Below are positions 12,561-25,929 of a stretch of 64,000 nucleotides of DNA, piece by piece. Positions within the stretch are counted from its first letter, which is position 1; every line of letters begins with the position of its first letter. This stretch comes from Camarhynchus parvulus (taxonomy: Eukaryota; Chordata; Aves; Passeriformes; Thraupidae), in the NCBI RefSeq assembly GCF_901933205.1, contig NC_044573.1, positions 27,773,493 through 27,837,492 on the forward strand, given 5' to 3'. The notes below the pieces were generated by a model, which was not told the origin of the DNA, did not search any database, and saw only the letters and a program-made list of their open reading frames with translations. The translations under genes and the position numbers were made by a program.

Positions 12561-15500
12561 AGGTAGAAATATCTTTAAAATAGAGCTAGTCAGATGTCTG
12601 ATTTTTCTCACTTCTGTAAACCTGTTCCTTGTTATGTTCCAGGTGATGTGGTTTGCAGCTGGGAGAACCACCATAGGTCAGGGAATGCCCTGAGTTTGTT
12701 CAGGAGAATTTGTAACTGCTACTGTTTGCTGTATGTGCCAGAAAGACAGACAGACCTCACGCAAGAACATGGTGTACCTGAGTGGATGATAAGACTGTAT
12801 ATTGATCATACTTTAAAGTAAGTCTTTAAGTTGCAGTGCTTTGTTCAGAGCTCTGGTGGAAATAGCACAGCGAGTTCATGGTATGTTTATTTTCATTGTG
12901 GTACTGAATTTGGTGTGCTGTCCAGTCAAGCTCTTAACTAATTTTCACCTTAATATAATTTCTTGTTTTCCTCTGAATGACATAACCAACCCTATTAGTT
13001 TCAAATTATTGTTAGCAGAATGAGTGCAATTATGAGCACTGGAAGTGGTGCTCTTGGAAAATATTTTCTAAGCAGAAAGAATTATAGTACAACTATTCTA
13101 GCATTCATATCTCTTTTCTTTCATGGAACACCAATGTTCCATTCAAGCCTGACTGCTACAAGAAGTGTGAAAGGCATTTTTGCTGTGCTAGTTTGTCCTG
13201 CTTGCATTTTGCAGACTCTTACCTTGGGCAGTTGTGCTAAGCAGCCCATGGACTCTCTAGGGCTGAGTGAAGCGGTAAAACCACAAGAAGCTGAAAGAAG
13301 CCAGATTGCTATCTCATGATGGGGCTGCTGCTAGGGTTAGAGGTAGAAGGCAGCTGTAACTACTGCTGCAACTGTGAGACTTGCCTGTGTTGCTCAGTCC
13401 ACTGTATAAAACTCTGTACTGAGCTGATTCACTGGTTCATTTGCTTTCCAGATGCAAGCATCCAAATCATTCAAACACCCTCAAAACTATTAATATAAAT
13501 GGATGTAAACTTTTGCTTTTGTTACCAACCTTTCTTTGCAGAGGATCCGAATGAACTTGGCATTGAGACATTCTGGTCACTTTTTAATGTTTTAATCTGA
13601 ATTTATGCCCTTCTGCAGTCTGTGAGTGAAGGAGCCCTCTTGGTCCTAGGGCATGACTGTTTTGTAAGTGTGAGATGGACCAAAATCCTGAGCTGAAAGA
13701 AGGAAACACTGATATGATTTGTGCATTAAATTGATGCCTGTGTTATGAACAATGACATGTGTTATACAGGCTCTCATATGATCTTGGAAGCTGTTGAGTT
13801 GATGGTTCACTTCTAAATATTTGGAAATGGATTTTGATGCAGACAATGGGGTGGCATGCTTGAGGGCAGCAGTTCTCCAACAAATATTTTATGCACAGCT
13901 GTGAGGGTTGTTGTGTTCTGCTAACACCTGTTTAGAAGGGCAGTCATCTGCTTCCAACTCTGATGGTGCCTCACTGCCCTCACATAGAGGAGTTTCAAAA
14001 AGTTGGCAGAGTAATGTGTATCCTGTGCTGGTACCCATGGACAAGTAGACATGCTGAATCTCACTCAGCTCATTGGAGTGTCCAGGGAGAAGCACTGATT
14101 GCTGAATTGGTTGTATTGTTTCTTGCACTGGAGATGGTTCCCTGGACCAGCTTTACACCATCTTAAGCCATGTGCACTGTGAGGATGTGACTGAAAGGAT
14201 GCAGAATGGTATCAGAATCTGCAAGTGCTGATCAGCAGTGCTGAAGGGAAACATATGCCTACTTAAGAGGAAGGACAGTGCACCAGGCAGGAGATACTGG
14301 CTCCTCTGGAATATTTGCAAGCTGTTCACATGGGTACAGGCCTAGGCCAGCCCTTTCACAGCTGGTAGGTTGAACCCCATCACAAATTCTGAGTTTCAAC
14401 ACTCAAGCACCACTGAGCAAGGCCCCGTGTGCTGTGCAGTGTTGAGTTGCGAGGCACATGTGGGCAGGCCCTGATGCATGTGGCCATGGGAGAGCAATCT
14501 CCAAATGCAGTCATTAGTCATGTTCTGCATAAATGGATTAGCTCCCTGGAGTAAGAGGCCTTTATCCTGTTAGCTGCCTAGCTGCTTCAGCATGTTCCCT
14601 TGTCGCTAGTGTGTAAGTGAGGCTCAGTGGGGAAGAGGAGCAGGGGGATGAGTAGGAGATTGGGTGGGGAATGTAGGAACAGTTGGGTTACATCATCATT
14701 TCTCTCTGTGATGATTAGTGTTGTACTACTCCCTCTACATGGATGTCTATTTGTAGGCAAAAATGGTGTCTCAGGTTTGTTAATCATCTTCTGGTCTTCA
14801 ATTTCTAATTTAGTGTTTGTTTATTTTCATATGCTCATGCAAACACGTGAGATTTCCCAAACAGGCATAGTCATGTGAAAGGAGAATATGCTCAAATATT
14901 TTGCAGGACAGTGCAGACATGATACATGTGTGTGTCTTGCAAGGAGTAAAAGAGGAACTCTGTTGCCCTGTGTTCAGAGCCTGAGCAAGCCCCATGGCTT
15001 GGGATGTTTGCTTCTGTAAGATAGGCTTGTTTTGGCTTTCCATAGCTGTTTATATAGTCAGTCTGCATTTGGCTTTTTCAAAGTTTCCCTGCTGTCCATG
15101 AATCCAAGTTCTCATCTGAAGATGTGACCTTATGTGTTTTCTGCTTCAAGTTCCACTTGTGAGTGCTCCCAGCAGCACCAGATGAACACAAGGCAAGGGT
15201 TCCCACAGGGTAATGTCCTCTGCACTCAGCTGGAGAGCGTGGGAGGCAATTCAGAGCCACCTTTTGAGGTTCCTATTGTGAAAATCCAGGCCACCGACAA
15301 ATCCTTTCTTTGTTTAGTGCAATGAGTATATCTCATGTTGCCCTATTTTTAAGAAGCTCCACTGAGTCAAATCCTCTGGCTAAAAATCTCATGAAAAGGT
15401 ACATATTTCAGGTTCTCATCAGAGAAAACCCACTGATCTCCACTGAATATTTTCTGTGGTGGATTAGGTAGATTTTGTGCGGGTTTTATACATCCTGAAA

Positions 15501-18500
15501 AGTTCCTTGTGCTAACTTTAGGGCAGGGTTTTGGACTGACAAACAAGCATTTAAGTCCAAGAATTTTTACTTTTAAACATAAATACTTCATATGAACATC
15601 TAAAGTATTCTAGTTGTGTCAAAACCAGGAAGAAATTGGCTTAAAAATCTAGAATTGAAACCATTCTGGGCTGGTTGTTCTAGCCTACTTTTTCCTTTTG
15701 CCATCCACACACACATCTATCCTTTCATGTGGCAAACCTGTGTGAGCATGCAGTCTCTTCTGGAAATCTGGTGTTCTGTATGCCTGGCTGTTCACTTTGT
15801 GGCTGGTGTGCAAGAGGCCCTGTGGCCTGCACGGAGCGTTTGGAATATCTTGTAGTTTTTTCAGTTACCCAAGGATAGAATAAAGGCACACACTTTTATC
15901 TCTGTGTCCTCTGGATTTGGAGCAGCTATCTGTGGATTCTCTTCCTCTCCATGTCCCTGTAATGTCACAGCTGACAAGAGTTGGTACCTTTCAGTTATTT
16001 TAGTGTTTTTCTTTTTCTTTCCCAGGATGTACAGCTACGTGATTTTCAGAGCTCTCTGTATCTCCCTGCTTAAAGGGGAACTGTGTTTACTGTATTGCCT
16101 GACTTGTGCTGATGTCTTAACCTCTTCTTGGGGCACTTGGGGACAGCATTTAAACAGCAAAAGGTGGAAGAGTCTGGGGCTGTTTGTTTCAAGCCCCCAG
16201 CTCTGCCATCTCCCGTGTGCTGCCGCAGCAGGGGTGAGGGGATTGGGATAAAGCTGCAGGAGGCAGTGTGCCTTCTGCTTAGCTCTCTCTGAAAAGTCTG
16301 TAGGGAGGGAGGGCTTTGGACTCATGTCCGTGCCAAGGCCTCAGTTAGAAGTGAGATAAACTATAGAGACATCAGATGATATGTTAGACTAGACTGGACA
16401 TTCCCTGTGGACAGCTTTGGAGCCAAGGCCAGGAAGGAAGGGAGGAAACAGTCACATTGGCCGCCCTGAATTGAAAGCTTTGTAAGCTTTTTCTCAGGAG
16501 CTGCTACCATGCCTGCCAGCTGTGAAACCAGACCCCCCAGTCCCTTTGCACCCCTCCTCCTTTCTCAGACTCCAGTGAGCAGGAGGGGCAAGCCTGACAT
16601 ATGAACTTTGGTAGCTTTGGCATGTGCTGATGAGTGATAGGGAATTAATGAATCCTGCCCTTTCTTTACATTTTTGTTACTCCACAGGTGCTGGAGCTTT
16701 TGGTCAGGTCTGTTTCCTGCACAAATGGAGCTTTGGGTTTTTTCCAGGCCTCAGAGAAAACTCAGTGAGGGATTTGGGGTTGGCATGGAGTGAATAGATG
16801 AACCATCTGATGTACCCTGCAGATCAGCAGACTCAAGACTCTGCCAGACCAGCAGGGAAAGTGGCTGCTAAGCCAGAGATGCTTCATGGAGAGTGTTCAC
16901 TTCCTCCATCCCCAAATTCCAGTCAAAGGGCTAGTGGTAAAAGTGCCAGGGCAAATACAGCCTGTTTTATCTGTTCCTAAAGGGACAGGGCTTCTGTACA
17001 GGTCCAGAGTATATCAGGGAACTGTGTGCCACGAAGAAGTCAGAGGAGCCAGAGAAAGCCAGAGTCACCTACAGACAGGCAGCCAGTCTGTTTGCTTAGA
17101 CCACAACTGTGTGAGTAGGTAGCTGTGTTTACGTTAGCTGTGGCTCTAGTGTGATATGCAGGGAAAACTTCAAAAAACAGCCTATAATTTGAATAATTTA
17201 ATCTGTTCTCTGGGCCTTGGGAAGAGTGGGAATTCAGAAGTTCTGCCAGGTGGCAGACCTTGCTGGCCAGACTTCAGTTCACTCTCTTCTGCAGCAAGCA
17301 TTGACCAGGCCTGGAGCCTGGTGCTACTCTGCAGTGGTCACTTGCACATTGCTGTTCTGGACTGTGGTGCAACTGGGCTGTGCTTATTTAGAGAGCAGTT
17401 ACTGGTCAGACTGACTTGCTGTTCTGCCAGTTGATATTTCCTAAAGGCTCTCACCCATTTATCTTCAGCAGTGATAGCTGAGCCCTTCCCAGTAGTGCAC
17501 AAAATGAGGTGATTAATGATAAACATGTTGGAAAGGATTTTGGTGACCACAGGAATGACTTTGTTTTGGTTTTCATAGTCTACTGTTTGCTGAATGCAAC
17601 TCCTTGCAGTACATCTTTATTTGTAAGGCCTTGCCTGGCTTTTTTTTATTTGAATTTGTTCTCGATGATCATTTAATAATCAGCATTTCCTCTGCTGCCT
17701 TGTCCAGATGCACTAAGCTGTCAGTGTTTGCACTGTTTGGAGGCTGTGGATTTTTGGCCCTTGCTGGCAAAGGTGCTGCCTGGATAGCTGGGACTCCCAT
17801 CTAGGTGGCGATGGGAGCTCTTTATGACGATGTTAAGAGACTCAACAAGTGTTGATGTTTTGAAGGAGCCTCAGATGGACTGAGGATAAATGTGGCAAAA
17901 AAAGCATGCATGACTAATTCAACTGAATATTTAACTAGAAATAACTTTTGAAAGTGTTAGGAGGCTTTTCAGGATGTTCCACACTATCACCACAGCTTAG
18001 TGTTTGGATGTTGGGGTTTGTTTTTGTAGGAGGGGATTGTTGGCCAAACCATTTGAGTTGGCCTGTATTCTAAAATGCTGTGAGGCTGTTTAACTTCTGA
18101 TGGAGAAGTCTGGAGGCTGTGACTGATGATAATTGTAATTTAAAGCTATGGCTGAGCTGCAGCTTTCCTGTTGCTGTGCTGTTTCAGGGGCTGGGCAGGG
18201 AGCTTGTGTCTGTGTCTGGCACATGGATGAACTGGATAGTGGCTTTGCACCCCTGGGCCCAGACAATGGGTGATCCCCTCGCACAGGGCGTCCCTGGTGA
18301 TGCAAATGCAGAGTACCCTCAGGTGCCTGCTGGGAAAGCTTGGCCCTCTGGTTTGTCTGCCAATTTAAGTCATGTCTGCCTGGGAGCCTGAGCCTGAGTG
18401 GGAGCTGGTGTCAGCTGGAGTTGCTTCAGCTTAAAAGCAGTAAGGAGGAGCCTGTGACTTACTGTTTTTTCTGTACAGTTTTTGCACTTCAAGGCTAAGA

Positions 18501-18959
18501 GGTGATGCCCATGTCCTAGCAACACTTCTCAGTGCCAAGGAATTAAAAAAAAAACCAGTCCAAAATCAACCTACAAAATAGCTTTAATTTTTTTTTTTTG
18601 CCTGTTATTCTCCTAAACTCATAGGGACAGCAGACCTGGCTGTGCTCCTTGTAGAAGACTCATCAGTGTGTTGGCCAAAGGACAGGAGCCATGGCCCTGC
18701 TCCCTCGTGCCCTGCCACGTGGGCATGGAGCACCGCTCTCCTGGGGGAGGATTTCTCTAAAGCAGCGGGCAGGCGCTGTGATGTTTGAGCCTGAAGGTAC
18801 ATGGAGCTGTTGTGTTGGGAAAACACTGAAAGCCTCAGCCTTGCTGCTGACCTGGGGCTGTGCTGGGCTTTCACATCTGGCCTGTGTAAGCACTGCCTCT
18901 GGGGGTAGCTGCTCCCCCTGCTTTAGCTCAGCCTGTGCTCTAGGAAGGGCCTTGCTGTG

Positions 18960-19620
18960 CTGGGGTACCTGTTGCTGATTCCCCAACTTCTGGGACTCTG
19001 GCTGGGCCCTCCTAGGGGGCTCCACTGTCAGGGGAGACCTTCTGGAGTGGTCTTGTGTCAGGGAAGAGAGAAGCATTGGATCTTTTCAGTCTTCAGGTTC
19101 TTGTTTATTGTTATTTTAGCTAGAGTTTTGTGCGCTGTCCACACAAGGCTCAGTGCACTGGAAAAGCACTGCAAAAACGGCCAACAATCTATTGGTACAA
19201 GGTCTTTTAAAACTAAACTATCCAATTAAGAACTGACACCTAGATTATTTCCCTTTTTAACCTAATAACTGCTCCCCAAAAGCCTGCAATATGGACTTTT
19301 CCACCCAATTACAAAATGCCTCCCAAACCCATGAAGAATGAAGAAGAAGCACAAGGAAGAAGCCCAGGATGACACCCTGTGCCCTCCATCTTGCTTCCAT
19401 CCACTACATACTAAAAATCCTAAAGCCTAAATTTCCCACCTAAGTGCTACATTTACACTACTCTCTACAATCTACTTCACACCCTAGTGGATTCTAGTCT
19501 ATTCCGGAGTTTAGGAAACTTTCTCCATGAATGAGGGTCAAAGTCAGTGCTCCCCTTGGGGTCAGGGCACCCCAGAGCAGACAGGGAAATATTCCCGGTG
19601 CCCTGGGTTTCCGCATTGCT
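18960..19620 (-). mobile_element. Probable LTR of an endogenous retrovirus (songbird type), minus orientation
   Basis: The block is A- and C-rich on the plus strand and unlike its flanks. TTTATT at 19104-19109 reads AATAAA on the minus strand, and TTTTAAAA near 19203 could be its TATA-like box about 100 bp upstream. That order (promoter right, poly(A) signal left) fits a minus-strand LTR. Segments such as CACAAGGAAGAAGCCCAGGA and CACCCTAGTGGATTCTAG match my memory of passerine LTR sequence. Ends are uncertain and no flanking duplication was found. No gag, pol or env sequence is next to it, so it would be a solo or partial LTR. It lies antisense to the host gene. Confidence 0.6.
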
Positions 19621-22600
19621 GGATCACTGTTCTGCAGCAGCAGCAGCATGTGCCTGCCCGCCCTGCTGGGGAGCAGCTGTGTGCCCCTGCCCCTGTGCCC
19701 CCGGTGCTGTGCCAGTGCCACGCGGTGCGACGGAGGTGGGACCCGCTGAAGCAGGAGCCCACAGGCACAGTGTGCAGCACAATGGCCACTTGGTGCAGCA
19801 CCCTGACCTCCTCTGCCCACTGCGCTGCAGCTGCGCCCTGCCCTGCCTTAACCTCTGCAGCTCTCCCACCCCAGCAGTGCTGGGATAGGGGACAGCCCTG
19901 CAGCAGCAGGGGAACGCTGTTCCTGCTGGCCCAGAGCTGGCTCTGAGGGCTGCTAGGAAAGGAATGGGGCAGGCTCTTTGCTCTGAAATGCCTTCCCAGG
20001 GGAGGAGAGCCATAGGGCTGTGCTTCCCTGGCCGGCTCACTGAGTGTAATGGGATTGGTGTTGGGCTGGAGCTCACAAGTAAGCATTGCCTCTGCACCAG
20101 CATCCACTTCACCTCGCTGTCCCAAGATTGTCTTATTGAGGCCCCTTCAGTCCTCTGCTTAATGGGCCATGGAGCTGCCTTCCACACCATGCTGTGAGGC
20201 AATTTTCTCTGTGCACATTGCATCACTGGGCATGGTTTTTCCCTTTTCATCAGCCCTCTGCTGTGGCTTAGAGTGCAATTTCTCCTCACGCTGTACTGTT
20301 TCTTCTTTCAGTTCTTTTTTTTTGTTTGAACAAAGCAAACACAGCAAGCAACATCATTGGTCTGTTTCTGTGCTAGACATTCATGCTTGGTCTGCCTTCT
20401 TGTTCCTGGAAGACTCTGGGCAACAAGGAAGCTGGCTGTTAGGGTTAACAGCATAGAAGTAAACAGGGGTTATAGAGCTGAGGAGGCTTTTTCTGAAAAT
20501 TTGGACTGTTTAAACTTTGTATCTTGTCAAGAGCCTTAAGATGTCAGCAAGAAACAGAAATGTCCAGGACTGAGAGAGTCTCTGGGTTATGAGCAGGAGG
20601 TGAGATTGGTGGGTGGGTTCTTGGGCTGAACTGATTCTGCTGCTTTCTGGAGGGTTAACCCTGAATTTAGTTTCAATTTAGTTTTGCTTTTAGAGCGAGG
20701 ACACTCTTGTGTCCTCAAAAAGGCTTTAACATTTCCTTAGTCATGTCATTTCCTCCTTTTAGAAGTCACAGTCAATAGCAAAACAAACTTCCCTTCATGC
20801 ATAGTGCTCCCAAGCTGTATTTTTCAGCTCTGATGCTAGCAGTTCTGTCAGAGACCTGCAGGAAGGACTTTTTAATTGAAATAGGGACACTCTCTTTTTC
20901 TTCCATTTCATTTTCTGCAGGTGGAAGAAACTTTTGGAAACCATACCCTATGGTTTTATTCTCAGCTCTGCTACTAATATCCTCCGTGACCTTTGACAAA
21001 TCTCTGCTCTGCTCATTGTCATAACTCCCAGAAAATAGCTTGAGGAAATAAAACTGCACTTTCACATTGGTGTAGTAGTTAGGAATGATCCCAGGGTTAC
21101 TAAATTGAATATGTCACCTTTCTTATAGGTCGTTTCCCCTGCTTTAGGCTACTTGCAAGTCATGTAGCCAAATAAATGTTATTTCAGCTCTGCCTTGTAT
21201 CTGTGTAAATAGGAGTTAATGAGTTGCTGCATCTCGTGGTTGGCTTGTGACGTGGAGGTCTCCAGAGGGAGGATGAGGACAGGCTGCCATGGAAAGTCCC
21301 TGGCTGTTGCTAGGCAACACTGCATTTTAGCTTCCCTGTCCGAAAGTCTGCGCTCAGGTTTGGCCAGAAAAGGGAAGGCTGAGGGCTGGAAAACCATTCA
21401 AAGATGGCTTGACTTACTTTTTCTAAAGCATGGCTCTAGTGTGCTGGGTGCAGAAAGTGTGTGGCTGCAAGTGAGGTGGAAGCAATTTGATTAAATAGAA
21501 TAACACTTGATAACTTGTCTTCCATGTATTCGTTCTCATCTGCAGGATCATGTGGCTGGCTTGCTCTCTCTCTCCAACTCTCTGTTTCAGATTTTACTAT
21601 GATATGGGATCTGGAAGCTGTGAGAGTGCAGCAGAAGTGGTCTTGCTCTGGTTTCAGTCTAAGTGGAAATAAGAGAGCTCCAGAGAGCTTCATATGCTGA
21701 GGTTTATGCTCCAGTTTAGCAGCCTGTGGATGAGGGGATGTCATGTTTTTATTTTTCTACTTAGTTCATCAAGAGGAGCGCCAGGAACAAACAGGAAACA
21801 GAAGAGGAACAAAAATGATGTAGGGTGTCTTGCTGCACAATGAGACCTTTGCAAACCATAACAGTAGCATAATTAGTGCTAAGATTCTCCTATAATTAAA
21901 GCTTATCACACCAGCATCATTAAAAGAATGCTTCTGTTTTCTGCCAGAAGAGTAGGACTTGAGATACAGCTGAGCACTTGAATTTCTCTTGGAAGAGTCT
22001 GGCTGGTTGTTACCTACAGGCTAGCTCAAACCTTTCATTCACTCTTTGGAGTCATCTTGTAATTTCTGTCTCTGTTGGTCCTCCCTATATATTTTAATAT
22101 AAGGCCAAGATGTGTAAATATCTTGCTGCCTCTCTGATTTTAGTTGGGAAATAAAGTCTTTTGTTGCACCCTGATGAAGTCATGGGGACCTGTGGGTGTG
22201 ACCATACTAGTCATTTCATCCCACTGGACTGTACTGGAAGGTGTTTTACTTGCTCCTTGGCCAGCAGAGCTCTGTTTTTCCCCTTTCCTTTCAGCAGAGG
22301 ATTCAGTGGTGCTACTGAGGCAATGTAGAATTTTGTGTCATAGCCTCACTTCATCCTGGCTGTTCAGCCAAGTACCACTATAAAGCTCAGCTTTACAGTA
22401 GCCTTGGGAAGCTGAGGGTCTTGCTTGAAGTCATATGGGATGCAGCAGGGTATGTTCTGCTCTAACAGCATTCTTCCCCTAAAGGATGGGGCTCAAAATC
22501 ATGAATCCTTATTCTAATTTTCATTGCTCAACCTGATTTTGTCTTGCACATTTTCTCGTGCCTGTGGGCTTGTGGCTTGAGCTGTCTAGCTGACCCTTCC

Positions 22601-23839
22601 TCATCCCACCAGCCAACATTTCATAGCACCTGGAAGAAAAACTTAAGGAGGGAGCAAAACTTTGCAAGACCTCACAGCTCCTCACTTTGCTCTTCCTTAC
22701 ATCCTGGGTTTTGTCAGCCCTACCAAGGTCTCCTTCCTTCCCTTAAAGAAGGAGGCCTTAAGAAAGGAAATGACCTCAGAATAAATACCAGCCTTACCAT
22801 AGTGCCTTGCAGCCCGGCTGGGAGCTGAGTCCTGCAATATTTTATATGAATTCCTAGGATTACTTGTTTCATTGGATAGCTGTGGGCTGGGCTGGTTCAG
22901 TTCAGCAGTTCCCTTAGTCTCCTGCCTGGTTTGTGCAAGAAACTGTTGGGTCCTTTTGGGTTAGAAACCTTGGAGCTATGCTGCCAGGTCAGACCTGGGA
23001 CCAGAGCAGTCAGGCATGGCTACTGTTGAGTCCTTTGAATAATGGACACAGCAGTAGGATTCATCTGCTAAAGGATTAACAGAAAAAGCTCAAAATCCTT
23101 GCAGCACCTCCCTTCTTCCCCCATGCGTGCTTGGATAGTAAAATACACTGTCCTTGAGCCCCAAACTCTTCATGTGAAAGTTTCAAAGTGGGGCGTATGT
23201 GTGCCAAGTTCTGGATTTTAGATCAAAGAGGCTGATGTGCTTAGAAATGCTGGGTGGATCTCTAACTCCCTCTCCAAGTTCTGGGCAGTAATGTGGATTG
23301 GGACTGCAAAGACGTGCTTATGGGATGTAGAGTGACTGAGGGTGATGGAGGAATGGGAATACTTCCCACCTCCCAGCAGTACTTTCTACTGGAAAAATAA
23401 TAAATACTTTCACCTAAGCACTGACTTCAATTTTGGGGTAGTGCTTTTTCTTCTGAATTTTTTTGGAGGTTGTTTTTATGTTTTGGATTTTTAAGCTTTT
23501 TGAGTTTCCAAGCCTCCCTGTACTGTGTTGCTTTTTGTCTTGCTTTGTGCTAGAGAAAGCAGAAGGATAAAAAAAAATAAAAGGAGAGAAAGTAGAAAGG
23601 TCTTACTATTTACCACTCATGTTGGTAAAATGGTGGGATGTCTTTCTACAGCCTTTAAGAGCTTCATCTGAAAAACACTTCAGTTGCTTTGTAAAAGCAT
23701 GTGATTATGGGGAGTGCTTTCCCATACTTCACACAGCTTTCCAACTGAAGAAGTGTTAAAAACAGAAGCAAGGAAAATATTTTATTTCTTTCAAAAGCTG
23801 ATGGAGAAGATTCTTCCTGACATGCCTCCCTCACTAGGT

Positions 23840-24400
23840 TTTTCAGTATGAAAAATACAGCTAAAATAATTTTTTTAAATGAAATAACTGTTCTCTTGAA
23901 GCCTTGTTTTTCCACTTGGGAGTTGTTTCGTGACAATTTTTTGAGGGGAAAGAATGATTTTATTCACTTGCCAGCTTTCAAAACACTGCCTCAAAACTGG
24001 GATAGAACTTCAACTCACCTGTTTATTTGTGTAATTTCCCAGAATAATTGCTAGTTCAAGTATATCCTGTTTGCTAAGTTGTGTGGTTCATGTTATGACA
24101 ACTTTAATGACTCTTGCAGTATATGGCAAAGAGATTTAGAACTGCAGGCAGGTGCTTTTTGCCTATTTTTTTTCTTTCTAAATAAATAAGCATAATGAAA
24201 ATATCTGTTTAATAATGGGAACATCCACATTTACATGAAATAGACCATATTTTCCTTTGTAAAGGAAGATAAATTCACCTGCTTCAGGGCAAAGTTTAAC
24301 CACTAATTGATGGAAATTAAGAAGAAATTTCCTTTTAGGCAGTTGTTCTATCTTTTTCCTTGTGAAATTTCTTCTATGTTCTTTCAAAGCCTAGGCCAGA
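23840..24400. other. AT-rich block upstream of the 54-nt exon, candidate conserved non-coding element
   Basis: This is a long AT-rich, repeat-free stretch ending about 200 bp before the small exon at 24608. It contains homeodomain-like words (CACTAATTGATGG near 24300, TTTAATGACTC near 24103) and no recognisable repeat. It could hold splicing or transcriptional control sequence. This is inference from composition and position only. Confidence 0.25.
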
Positions 24401-24607
24401 GGACTCTGTGCAGGCTGTGTGAGACAGTCTCAGATTAGGTTGATTTACTTGCTGGCCACCTTTGGTAATTCTTAATCTTTCATATCCCACTTAACCATCC
24501 ATCCATCTTGTTTTAATGAAGTGTTGATTGAAAGGGACTCCTTACAATATCTCTTTCTGTTCATTCATGCTATTTCTACTAATCCCTGGATTCTACTTCT
24601 CTTTCAG

Positions 24608-24661
24608 AAGATGCTGCTCAAGAAGAATTGTGGAGCGAAGACTAGAGTAATTAAAATTCGT
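24608..24661 (+). CDS. 54-nt coding microexon of the unidentified gene
   Basis: This small exon encodes 18 residues, KMLLKKNCGAKTRVIKIR (visible residues 190-207). It is bounded by a strong acceptor (ctacttctctttcag) and a near-consensus donor (CGT|gtaagt). It starts and ends in phase 0, exactly as required by the phase-0 donor at 2554 and the acceptor at 39204. Its product carries seven Lys/Arg residues in 18, so it adds a basic segment after the acidic/Ser-Pro region. It could be a nuclear-localisation, nucleic-acid-binding or partner-binding element. Its length is a multiple of three, so skipping it would keep the frame. Support is splice sites, phase, an open frame and plausible composition. 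No homologue was recalled. Confidence 0.8.
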
Positions 24662-25339
24662 GTAAGTTGCTCTTTTCTGGTGCAGTTCCTTAATCTTTCC
24701 ACATATACCTAATGTGGTGGTTCTCACGGAACATCTGTGTCCAGAAGGTGATTTCTGGAGATCTCTTGTGGCTTGATCAGCTGCATAACAAAAGTTGCTA
24801 GTGTGGAGTATAGAATGTAGTTGCAGTTTAGGTTAGATGTTGACAAGGCTAATAATGCATTGTCTTTTCAATTTTGGAGACCGTGGTTTCAAAGCTTCCT
24901 TGGTGTCAAAGTCTACATCCCATGCTGTGAGCTCATACAGCATAGCTGTCTGGTAGGGTGTCATCTGGATCTTTCTTGACCAAGTGGTGTTTGGTAGGGG
25001 GGACAGGTCTGGTAGATAGCTGGGGAAAAGGGACTATGCCTGCATGATGCACCAGTGTTTGCAGAACCAGGTGGGGTATGGGACTGGGTGATGACAGCTA
25101 AGAGCTACATTGCTTGGATGACTTTGTAGCTGGGATGAAGCTGCAGTGTCCTGAGCCTCTCCATGCTTGACAGCCTGCATCCCTGTCAGACATGCTCAAG
25201 TCTTGTTCTTGTAGATTTTGTTACCTGCACCTCTGAGAGTTTTGTCTTTAGCAGCACATTCCTGGACTCATCAGCCAACCCCTGCTTCCTTTGTGGGTGC
25301 CTTGTATTTCTTTTGGTCAGTGCTGTATGGTTGTGTGGG

Positions 25340-25929
25340 AGATGTGTCCTGGGCTGAATCAAAGAGAAATATGACAAGTAGGTTGGGGGAGGTGAATCTC
25401 CCCCTCTACTCTGCTCTGGTGAGACCCCACCTGGCATGCTGCATCCAGCTCTGGAGTCCCTGAACAAAGAAAGACATGTAACTGTTGGAGCAAGTCCAGA
25501 GGGGGGCTGTGAAGTTGTTAAGAGGACTGCAGCATCTTTCCTATGAAGACAGGCTGAAGCAGGGGCTGCTCTGCCTGGAGAAGATAAGGGCTCCTAGGAG
25601 ACCTTGTATCACCTTCCAGTACCTGAAGGGGGCTACAAGGGAGCTGGAGAGGGACTTTTCACAGGGATGTGTAGTGATAGAACAAGGGGGAATGGCTTTA
25701 AGCTGAAGGACAGTAGGTTTAGATTAGATTTTGTGAAGAAATTCTTTACAGTGAGAGTGACTTGAACATAGAAGTTGTGGTTGCCCCGTCCCTGGAAGAA
25801 GAATTGTGGCCAGGTTGGATGGGGTTCTGAGCAATTTGGTCTAGTAGAAGGTGTCCTTGTCATGGCAGGGGTATTGGAGCTAGATGATCTTGAAGGTCCC
25901 TTCCAACCCAAAACATTCTAAGATTCTGT
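25340..25929 (+). mobile_element. CR1 LINE, 3' portion, plus orientation
   Basis: This is a classic bird CR1 3' region. The end of the reverse-transcriptase frame can be read as EVNLPLYSALVRPHLACCIQ (about 25390-25450), the usual CR1 ORF2 C-terminal signature. It is followed by GTCCAGAGGGGGGCTGTGAAG, GAAGACAGGCTGAAGCAGGG, CACCTTCCAGTACCTGAAGG, AGTGATAGAACAAGGGGGAA, GAAGAAATTCTTTACAGTGA, GGCCAGGTTGGATGGGGTTC, and the terminal GATGATCTTGAAGGTCCCTTCCAACCC with the ATTCTAAGATTCTG tail. A gap of roughly 30 bp appears near 25765, where the usual segment before GAAGTTGTGG is missing. The copy is 5'-truncated and dead, and sits in sense orientation in the last intron. Confidence 0.95.

Larger units (their letters stand above)
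2555..24607 (+). other. 22-kb intron of the unidentified gene
   Basis: This is a phase-0 intron (donor gtaagg, acceptor ttctctttcag) of 22,053 nt. It holds an LTR-like AT-rich stretch (about 2680-3045), a 34-bp tandem duplication (6089-6156), a long minus-strand CR1 (about 6598-7060), a short CR1 3' end (about 8816-8870) and a minus-orientation LTR-like element (about 18960-19620). Two AT-rich blocks (about 12050-12560 and 23840-24400) have the look of conserved non-coding DNA. I see no exon I can defend in the rest; frames of up to about 220 codons around 19.5-20.3 kb overlap GC-rich simple sequence and the LTR, and are treated as chance. Confidence 0.75.

Noticed and set aside
13542..13600. 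Acceptor-like tttctttgcag followed by a short open frame ending in a stop, as an alternative last exon
   Set aside because: Only about 17 codons, no poly(A) signal nearby, and the true continuation is explained by the exons at 24608 and 39205.
16025..16080. Strong pyrimidine tract and acceptor (ctttttctttcccag) suggesting a plus-strand exon
   Set aside because: No convincing donor follows, and the phase-0 continuation reaches a stop after about 15 codons. It is treated as a decoy acceptor.
19562..20289. Long overlapping open frames (up to about 220 codons) on both strands
   Set aside because: They lie in GC-rich low-complexity DNA partly overlapping the LTR-like element, are open on both strands at once, and lack splice sites or protein-like composition.
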